Below, piece after piece: positions 1 through 4,361 of a stretch of DNA of 6,286 nt. Source of the DNA: Lysobacter_C sp966210725. Its GTDB lineage: Bacteria; Pseudomonadota; Gammaproteobacteria; Xanthomonadales; Xanthomonadaceae. The position numbers were made by a program, and so were the translations under genes. The notes under the pieces were generated by a model that was given only the letters and a program-made list of their open reading frames with translations, was not told where the DNA came from and searched no databases. The stretch's first letter is position 1. Each line of letters starts with the position of its first letter. The stretch is from the NCBI GenBank assembly GCA_966210725.1, contig CBIHLN010000117.1:1-6286 (forward strand), written 5' to 3'.

Positions 1-21
1 GTTCGAGGGGGCGTTGGTCAT
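1..21 (-). CDS. Possible 5' end of a divergent leaderless gene (partial, very short)
   Basis: On the minus strand an ATG at 21-19 opens a frame that reads M-T-N-A-P-S-N to the window edge, and every codon after ATG ends in G or C, as expected for coding DNA here. A CATACT hexamer resembling a -10 box (minus strand, 33-28) lies six bases before the ATG. Transcription would therefore start at or next to the A of the start codon, giving a leaderless message. No convincing -35 and no Shine-Dalgarno is present. Seven codons are too few to identify a product. A rival reading is the tail of a plus-strand gene in the frame ending at TGA 32-34. Treat this as a hint only. Confidence 0.2.
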
Positions 22-106
22 CGCGCTAGTATGATTGCGTCGCACCGCCACGGGCGCCGCCGGATGCGCCGCGTCACCGGCCCGGCGAAATAAATCGCCC
101 AAGCGC

Positions 107-136
107 TTGATTCGCCAATCATTGGACCGCTATACT
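107..136 (+). promoter_or_regulatory. Sigma70-like promoter of rpmJ
   Basis: TTGATT (107-112) and TATACT (131-136) match the -35 (TTGACA) and -10 (TATAAT) consensus at four and five of six positions, with an 18-bp spacer. Transcription would start near 143, leaving a leader of roughly 33 nt before the rpmJ ATG at 176. The spacer contains a perfect inverted repeat, CCAAT-C-ATTGG (115-125), which could be an operator or chance. This AT-richer stretch stands out from its GC-rich surroundings. Confidence 0.7.
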
Positions 137-165
137 CGCGGGCTTGATTTCTCCTATCCGTTGCC

Positions 166-170
166 GAGGT
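166..170 (+). promoter_or_regulatory. Ribosome binding site of rpmJ
   Basis: GAGGT (166-170) lies five bases before the ATG at 176 and decides the start. The frame stays open upstream to 35, but that extension would run through the promoter hexamers and is Arg-rich noise. Confidence 0.75.
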
Positions 171-175
171 CTGTC

Positions 176-301
176 ATGAAGGTCCTGTCCTCCCTGAAGT
201 CGGCGAAGGCCCGTCACCGCGACTGCAAGGTCGTCCGCCGTCGTGGCAAGGTCTTCGTGATCTGCAAGTCGAACCCGCGTTTCAAGGCGCGCCAGCGCTG
301 A
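176..301 (+). CDS. rpmJ: 50S ribosomal protein L36, type B (zinc-independent form)
   Basis: This 41-residue, strongly basic protein is the small L36 of the large ribosomal subunit, which binds 23S rRNA. It begins MKVLSSLKSAK and ends with NPRFKARQR, the hallmark of the type B (YkgO-like) form. In the zinc-binding form the metal is held by C11, C14, C27 and H33 (E. coli RpmJ numbering). Here the first cysteine aligns with His14 and the last histidine with Phe36, so only Cys17 and Cys30 remain and a standard zinc site is absent. It is shorter than E. coli YkgO, lacking that protein's basic C-terminal tail. The gene stands alone with its own promoter, ribosome binding site and terminator, not inside a ribosomal protein operon. 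In enterobacteria the type B copy is repressed by Zur; no clear Zur box is visible here. It may be the only L36 of this organism, which cannot be judged from the window. Confidence 0.95.
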   Translation: MKVLSSLKSAKARHRDCKVVRRRGKVFVICKSNPRFKARQR

Positions 302-335
302 GTCACCGGGGTCCGGCACTGCCGGGCATCGCCTG

Positions 336-363
336 AAAGGCCGCCGGAAGGCGGCTTTTCTGT
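336..363 (+). terminator. Intrinsic terminator after rpmJ
   Basis: A stem of GCCGCC (340-345) and GGCGGC (350-355) closes a GGAA tetraloop (346-349) and is followed by TTTTCTGTTT. The A-run 336-338 can pair with part of the T-run and G339 can wobble-pair with T356, lengthening the stem to about ten pairs. The hairpin starts about 38 bp after the rpmJ stop. The partial A/T symmetry means it could also work weakly in reverse. Confidence 0.85.
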
Positions 364-489
364 TTCTGGCGAGTGCTCGGCGAGTGCCGGGCCACGTCGC
401 CCCCGCTCCGGGGCGCAGGCCACATCCGGTCCGGCCGGTGTGATTAGAATCGAACCCGCGCGAATGGCGCCGACGACGAGGCCGACACC

Positions 490-819
490 ATGAACCATCG
501 CTTCACTGCTCTCATCAGCGCCGCGCTGTTTGCGTTGCCGCTGGCGGCATCCGCCGAGACGCTGCTGATCGAGCGCGTCCAGGACGAGAGCGCCGTTGCC
601 CTGCCCGCCCGCGGCCTGAGCATGGCCGAGGTCGAGGCCCGCCACGGCGCGCCCGCCAATCGCATGGACCCCCGTGGCGGCCAGAAGAGCCAGTGGCCGA
701 CCATCCACCGCTGGGTCTACCCCCAGTTCACCGTCTACTTCGAGAAAGACCGGGTGATCGACGCCGTTCTCAACCAGGCCGACCCCACTGAAGTCGGGCC
801 GAAGCCGGCGATCCTTTAA
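490..819 (+). CDS. Small secreted protein of unknown function, possibly BamE/SmpA-like fold
   Basis: The 109-residue product has a classical signal peptide: basic start (MNHR), hydrophobic core of about residues 6-20, and a likely signal peptidase I cleavage after A-S-A at residue 22. There is no lipobox cysteine, so a soluble periplasmic protein is expected, with a mature part of about 87 residues. The mature part has two recognisable blocks: G-L-S-M-A-E-V-E-A-R-H-G-A-P (42-55), and W-V-Y-P-Q-F-T-V-Y-F-E-K-D-R-V-I-D-A-V-L (75-94). A helix with Gly-Met-x-x-x-E-V-x-x-x-x-G-x-P followed by a beta strand carrying an aromatic-rich V-Y-F-x-x-x-x-V pattern resembles the SmpA/OmlA (BamE) domain, but this is pattern resemblance only. 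I do not recognise a named gene. GAGG at 478-481, eight bases before the ATG, supports the start. A weak -10-like TAGAAT (445-450) lacks a good -35. The gene has terminators or hairpins on both sides and is probably monocistronic. Confidence 0.8.
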   Translation: MNHRFTALISAALFALPLAASAETLLIERVQDESAVALPARGLSMAEVEARHGAPANRMDPRGGQKSQWPTIHRWVYPQFTVYFEKDRVIDAVLNQADPTEVGPKPAIL

Positions 820-837
820 GCGCACCCCACTCAACCG

Positions 838-857
838 GGCCGCCCCGCGGGGCGGCC
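838..857 (+). terminator. Perfect 20-nt GC palindrome, probable 3' hairpin without U-tract
   Basis: GGCCGCCCCG (838-847) is followed directly by its reverse complement CGGGGCGGCC (848-857). As RNA it would form about eight G-C pairs around a four-base loop. It begins 18 bp after the stop at 819 and ends 16 bp before the aguA ATG at 874. No T-run follows on either strand, so it is not a canonical intrinsic terminator. It may stabilise the 3' end of the upstream message, or cap the 5' leader of aguA. Confidence 0.5.
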
Positions 858-873
858 GTCTACCCGTACCCCC

Positions 874-1929
874 ATGACCAACACCTATCGATTTCCCGCG
901 GAGTGGGAGCCCCAGTCCGCGGTCCTGATCGCGTGGCCGCACGCCGGCACCGACTGGGCCGACCGCCTAGAACAGGTCGAGGAGACCTACATCGCACTGG
1001 TGGAGGCGATCACGCGCTTCCAGCCGGCCATCGTCTGCGTGTCCGATGACGACGTGCAGGCGTATGCCCGCGCCCGCCTGGCCTCGGCCCGGATCGACAT
1101 GGACCGTGTGCATTTCATCGACGTGCCTTACGACGACACCTGGTTGCGTGATTCGGGCCCGATCACGCTCGGCGGCGGCGACCGCCACCGCCTGCTGGAT
1201 TTCCGCTTCACCGGCTGGGGCGGCAAGTTCGAAGCCAGCCAGGACGACCGGCTGGTCGAGCACCTGCACGCGGGCGGGGTGTTCGGCGATGCCGAGCGCA
1301 GCACGATCGATTTCGCGCTGGAAGGCGGCGCCATCGATACCGACGGCCAAGGCACGCTGCTGACCACGTGGCAGTGCCTGCACGAGCGCCACCCCGACAC
1401 CAGCCGTGAGGAACTCACTCGCCGGCTCGCCGGCTGGCTGCAACAGGACCGCGTCCTCTGGCTCGACCACGGCTACCTGGAGGGCGATGACACGGATGCC
1501 CACGTCGACACGCTGGCGCGGTTTGCCGCCGTGGACGCCATCGTCTACCAGGGCTGCGACGACCCGTCGGACTCGCACTACACCGAGCTGCAGGCCATGG
1601 GCCGCGAACTGGCTGTGCTGCGCACCCCGGATGGCCAACCCTACCGTCTGTTCGAACTGCCTTGGGCGCCGCCGATCATCGACGGCGGCCGACGTCTGGC
1701 GGCAAGCTACGCCAACTTCCTGATCATCAACGGCGCCGTCCTGATGCCCGCCTACGGGAAGGATGACGCCGGCCGGCGCGTCGACCAGGCGGCAGCCGAT
1801 GTGCTGTCGCAGGCCTTCCCCGGGCGCGAGATCGTCCAGGTGCCGTGCGGCCCCTTGATCTGGCAGAACGGCAGCCTGCACTGCGTCACCATGCAATTGC
1901 CCGCAGGTGCGGCAGCGACGTCGGCCTGA
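874..1929 (+). CDS. aguA: Agmatine deiminase
   Basis: AguA hydrolyses agmatine to N-carbamoylputrescine and ammonia in the cytoplasm, a step of arginine-decarboxylase-dependent putrescine synthesis. The 351-residue length fits the family (Porphyromonas-type peptidylarginine deiminase superfamily, pentein fold). The N-terminal P-A-E-W-E-P-Q-x-A-V-L-I-A-W-P (residues 8-22) is typical. Visible active-site elements are W90-L-R-D93-S-G-P (substrate-binding Asp), G-W-G-G-K-F (114-119), the Glu in L-E150-G-G, the His and Asp in D-A-H210-V-D212, and the nucleophilic cysteine in N-G-S-L-H-C337 near the C terminus. All catalytic positions are intact. N-F-L-I-I-N-G-A-V-L-M-P-A-Y-G (281-295) is another conserved block. 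The start fits the family N terminus, but no Shine-Dalgarno precedes it; bases 858-873 are pyrimidine-rich. It is 111 bp upstream of aguB, in the same direction. Confusion with a protein-arginine deiminase is unlikely because of that neighbour and the absence of a signal peptide. Confidence 0.95.
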   Translation: MTNTYRFPAEWEPQSAVLIAWPHAGTDWADRLEQVEETYIALVEAITRFQPAIVCVSDDDVQAYARARLASARIDMDRVHFIDVPYDDTWLRDSGPITLGGGDRHRLLDFRFTGWGGKFEASQDDRLVEHLHAGGVFGDAERSTIDFALEGGAIDTDGQGTLLTTWQCLHERHPDTSREELTRRLAGWLQQDRVLWLDHGYLEGDDTDAHVDTLARFAAVDAIVYQGCDDPSDSHYTELQAMGRELAVLRTPDGQPYRLFELPWAPPIIDGGRRLAASYANFLIINGAVLMPAYGKDDAGRRVDQAAADVLSQAFPGREIVQVPCGPLIWQNGSLHCVTMQLPAGAAATSA

Positions 1930-1995
1930 GGCCGTACGATGCCTGGGCGCGGCACTGCACCGTTCGCTGGCCACGCGTCAGCGGCCTGCTGATCC

Positions 1996-2013
1996 GGGCG
2001 CGGCGTCGCGCCC
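1996..2013 (+). other. Hairpin in the aguA-aguB intergenic region
   Basis: GGGCGCG (1996-2002), loop GCGT (2003-2006) and CGCGCCC (2007-2013) make a perfect seven-pair GC stem, followed by only two T residues. It lies within the 111-bp gap between aguA and aguB and ends 27 bp before the aguB ATG. It could attenuate read-through or protect one part of the message. No promoter or other signal is evident in 1930-2040. Confidence 0.4.
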
Positions 2014-2040
2014 TTACGTCTCCAACCGGTTCACGACACC

Positions 2041-2922
2041 ATGAAGAAGACCCTGCCCGTCGCGCTCATCCAGGAGCGCAACCACGGCGATGCCGACGCC
2101 AACCTCTCGGTGATCGAAGCCCGCGTGGCCGAGGCCGCACGTCGCGGCGCGCGTCTGGTGCTGCTGCAGGAGCTGCACAACGGCGCCTACTTCTGCCAGC
2201 ACGAGTCGGTGGACGAGTTCGACCTGGCCGAACCCATCCCTGGCCCCAGCACCGAGCGCCTGTCCAAGCTGGCCAAGGCCCACGGCGTGGTGCTGGTCAG
2301 TTCGCTGTTCGAGCGCCGCGCGGCCGGGCTTTACCACAACACCGCGGTCGTGTTCGAAGCCGACGGGTCGATCGCCGGCAAGTACCGCAAGATGCACATC
2401 CCCGACGACCCGGGCTTCTACGAGAAGTTCTACTTCACGCCGGGCGACCTGGGCTTCGAGCCGGTCGACACGTCCGTCGGCCGCCTCGGCGTGCTGGTGT
2501 GCTGGGACCAGTGGTATCCGGAAGGCGCGCGCCTGATGGCGCTGGCCGGCGCGGAACTGCTTCTCTATCCCACTGCGATCGGCTGGGACCCGGACGACGC
2601 CCAGGATGAGAAGTCGCGCCAGCGCGATGCCTGGATCCTCAGCCACCGCGGCCACGCGGTGGCCAATGGCCTGCCGGTGCTGTCGTGCAACCGCGTCGGC
2701 CACGAGGCCTCGCCCATGGGCGCGTCGGGCATCGACTTCTGGGGCAGCAGCCACGTGCTGGGCCCGCAGGGCGAATTCCTGGCCGAAGCCGGCGGCGAAC
2801 CCCAGATCCTGATGGCCGAGGTGGACCTGCAGCGCAGCGAGCACGTCCGCCGCATCTGGCCGTTCCTGCGCGACCGCCGCATCGACGCCTACGGCGACCT
2901 GCTGCGCCGCTACCGCGACTGA
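2041..2922 (+). CDS. aguB: N-carbamoylputrescine amidohydrolase
   Basis: AguB hydrolyses N-carbamoylputrescine to putrescine, CO2 and ammonia, completing the step begun by AguA. The 293-residue protein is a nitrilase-superfamily amidase in the carbamoylputrescine group. The catalytic triad is visible: Glu44 in L-L-Q-E-L, Lys117 in K-Y-R-K-M-H-I-P, and Cys154 in L-V-C-W-D-Q-W-Y-P-E-G-A-R. The accessory Glu128 in F-Y-E-K-F-Y-F is also present. The segments E-L-H-N-G-A-Y-F-C-Q (44-53), P-T-A-I-G-W-D-P (177-184) and C-N-R-V-G-H-E (216-222) are characteristic of this subgroup. Length is normal and no residue is missing. The ATG at 2041 fits the family start, but like aguA it lacks a recognisable Shine-Dalgarno. 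The gene probably shares a transcript with aguA, although the 111-bp gap with a hairpin leaves room for separate control. The next gene starts 36 bp after its stop. Confidence 0.95.
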   Translation: MKKTLPVALIQERNHGDADANLSVIEARVAEAARRGARLVLLQELHNGAYFCQHESVDEFDLAEPIPGPSTERLSKLAKAHGVVLVSSLFERRAAGLYHNTAVVFEADGSIAGKYRKMHIPDDPGFYEKFYFTPGDLGFEPVDTSVGRLGVLVCWDQWYPEGARLMALAGAELLLYPTAIGWDPDDAQDEKSRQRDAWILSHRGHAVANGLPVLSCNRVGHEASPMGASGIDFWGSSHVLGPQGEFLAEAGGEPQILMAEVDLQRSEHVRRIWPFLRDRRIDAYGDLLRRYRD

Positions 2923-2958
2923 TCCGTTGCGCCTCGACACCCGAATCGAACACCGCCC

Positions 2959-4206
2959 ATGACCGACGCCGTTGCCCCCGACGCCACCCTTCCCGCCGAC
3001 TGGCGCGCCCAGCCCCACGAGGTGGTCGAACGCGCTGGCGTGCGCTACACCCTGCTCGGCACCGCGCACGTCTCGCGCGCCAGCGTGGAGGCGGTGCGTG
3101 ATGCCATCGCCAGCGGCGGGTTCGACGTGGTGGCGGTGGAACTGGACGAAAACCGCCTGAAGGCGCTGACCGACCCCGACACCCTGGCGCGGCTGAACCT
3201 GGTCGAGGTGATCCGCAGCGAGCGCACCGCGATGTTCGCCGCCAACCTCGCGCTGTCGGCTTACCAGCGCCGTCTGGCCGAACAGCTCGGCATCGAGCCG
3301 GGTGCGGAACTCAAGCGCGCGGTGCTGGAAGCGCGCCACCGCGACCTGCCGGTGCATCTGGTCGACCGTGATGTCGGCCTGACCTTCCGCCGCGCATCGG
3401 CGCGCCTGGGCTTCTGGGGGCGCGCCAAGCTGATGGGCGGGCTGCTGGCGTCGTTGCTGGCCGAGGAGTCGGTCGGCGACGACGAGATCGAGAAGCTCAA
3501 GCAGGGCGACATGCTGGAGGCGAGTTTCAGCGAGTTCGCGAGCGACAGCCCGGCGTTGTACGAGAGCGTCATCGCCGAGCGAGACCGCTACATGGCCGCA
3601 CGCCTGCGCGAGGTCGGCGAAGGCATCGGCGGGGAGCCGCTCGCTCCGGGGACGCAGGTGCTGGCCGTGGTGGGCGCCGGGCACCTGCAGGGCCTGGCCC
3701 GCCACCTGCGCGACGACACCACCGGCGCGACGGCAGAGCGCGAGTCGCTGGAGGCATTGCCGCCGAAGAGCGACGTGCCCTGGTTCACCCTGTTCCTGGC
3801 CGCGTTCGTGCTCGGCGGCTTCGCCTGGGGTTTCTGGCAGGGCGGCATCGACGTGGGCGCGGACCTGCTGCTGCAGTGGGCGCTGACCACCGGCATCCTG
3901 GGGGCGATCGGGTGCGCCATCGCCGGCGGCCACCCGCTGAGCATCCTGGTGGCCTTCCTCGCCTCGCCCATCACCCCGCTCCACCCGGCACTGGCGTCGG
4001 GCACGTTGAGCGCATTGACCGAAGCCTGGTTGCGAAAGCCGACCTACGCCGACTTCATGGCACTTCGCGAAGACGTGCAGACCGTGAAGGGCTGGTGGCG
4101 CAACCGCGTCTCGCGCGTGCTGCTGAACTTCTTCCTGACCAGCCTGGGCACCGCCATCGGCGTGTGGACGGGCGGCCTGCGGATGTTGGGGACGCTTTTC
4201 GGCTGA
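2959..4206 (+). CDS. TraB/PrgY-family membrane protein
   Basis: The 415-residue protein belongs to the TraB/PrgY family, named after the enterococcal pheromone shutdown protein and found widely in bacteria, archaea and eukaryotes (TRABD). The N-terminal domain (about 28-250) shows the family's invariant motifs: L-G-T-A-H37-V-S (33-39), V-A-V-E61-L-D-E-N-R66 (58-66), and V-V-G-A-G-H242-L-Q-G (237-245). These Gly-x-x-His and Glu positions led to the proposal that TraB proteins are related to Tiki-type metalloproteases; enzymatic activity here is unproven. The C-terminal third is hydrophobic, with likely membrane spans near 274-293, 304-323, 326-342 and 386-410. The catalytic-like domain is thus anchored by a C-terminal membrane module. 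It starts 36 bp after aguB with no clear Shine-Dalgarno and may be co-transcribed with it. Many annotations call such genes conjugal transfer protein TraB, which would be misleading: no conjugation genes are nearby. Confidence 0.9.
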   Translation: MTDAVAPDATLPADWRAQPHEVVERAGVRYTLLGTAHVSRASVEAVRDAIASGGFDVVAVELDENRLKALTDPDTLARLNLVEVIRSERTAMFAANLALSAYQRRLAEQLGIEPGAELKRAVLEARHRDLPVHLVDRDVGLTFRRASARLGFWGRAKLMGGLLASLLAEESVGDDEIEKLKQGDMLEASFSEFASDSPALYESVIAERDRYMAARLREVGEGIGGEPLAPGTQVLAVVGAGHLQGLARHLRDDTTGATAERESLEALPPKSDVPWFTLFLAAFVLGGFAWGFWQGGIDVGADLLLQWALTTGILGAIGCAIAGGHPLSILVAFLASPITPLHPALASGTLSALTEAWLRKPTYADFMALREDVQTVKGWWRNRVSRVLLNFFLTSLGTAIGVWTGGLRMLGTLFG

Positions 4207-4244
4207 AGTGTCCGCCGGAGGTCCCCGCCTCGCGCGACGGCCCC

Positions 4245-4351
4245 GTAGGAGCAACGTGAGTCGCGAACACCCTTGCATGTCCAGGTTGACATCGCGACTT
4301 TCACGACGCCCCTGGGCATGCACCGGCGATCGCGGCTGAAGCCGCTCCTAC
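4245..4351. repeat. REPIN-like inverted repeat doublet, possible bidirectional terminator
   Basis: The left end carries GTAGGAGC (4245-4252), a six-base spacer, and AGTCGCGA (4259-4266). The right end carries TCGCGGCT (4330-4337), a six-base spacer, and GCTCCTAC (4344-4351), the inverse copy with one transition. Inside, TGCATGTCCAGG (4274-4285) and CCTGGGCATGCA (4311-4322) pair over 12 positions with a single G-T wobble. The two stems are separated by matching seven-base internal loops (4267-4273 and 4323-4329), and the apex is 25 nt (4286-4310). TCGCGACT at 4292-4299 can also pair perfectly with 4259-4266, giving an alternative fold. I recall GTAGGAGCG...CGCGA-type repeats as common in Xanthomonadaceae intergenic DNA, which suggests a REP-derived (RAYT-mobilised) element. 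It sits between convergent genes, 38 bp from one stop codon and 10 bp from the other. Confidence 0.75.
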
Positions 4352-4361
4352 AGGCGCTCCA

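Noticed and set aside
107..170. Zur box upstream of rpmJ
   Set aside because: No AT-rich Zur-like palindrome of the type known from gammaproteobacteria is visible; only the short CCAATCATTGG repeat exists.
35..175. A longer rpmJ starting at 35
   Set aside because: The 47-residue extension is not part of any L36, would be translated through the promoter, and lacks a ribosome binding site, while 176 has GAGGT five bases upstream.
214..942. A 242-codon minus-strand frame across rpmJ, its terminator and the small secreted protein
   Set aside because: It crosses a clear terminator and two supported genes, and its sequence resembles no protein family.
967..1974. A 335-codon minus-strand frame opposite aguA
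   Set aside because: It is a shadow of aguA, with low-complexity composition and no domain, and aguA has all catalytic residues.
2959..4206. Conjugative transfer function suggested by the name TraB
   Set aside because: The protein is of the PrgY/TRABD type, unrelated to the F-plasmid TraB of type IV secretion, and no transfer or mobile element genes are nearby.
2014..4323. A 769-codon open frame on the minus strand antisense to aguB and the TraB-family gene
   Set aside because: Its translation is rich in Ala, Gln, Arg and His with no recognisable domain. It begins inside the intergenic repeat and is fully opposed by two plus-strand genes with intact family motifs. Long antisense frames are expected at this GC content.
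4207..4361. CRISPR array or tRNA in the intergenic region
   Set aside because: The repeats are two inverted copies, not direct repeats with regular spacers, and the stems do not fit a tRNA cloverleaf with its conserved loops.
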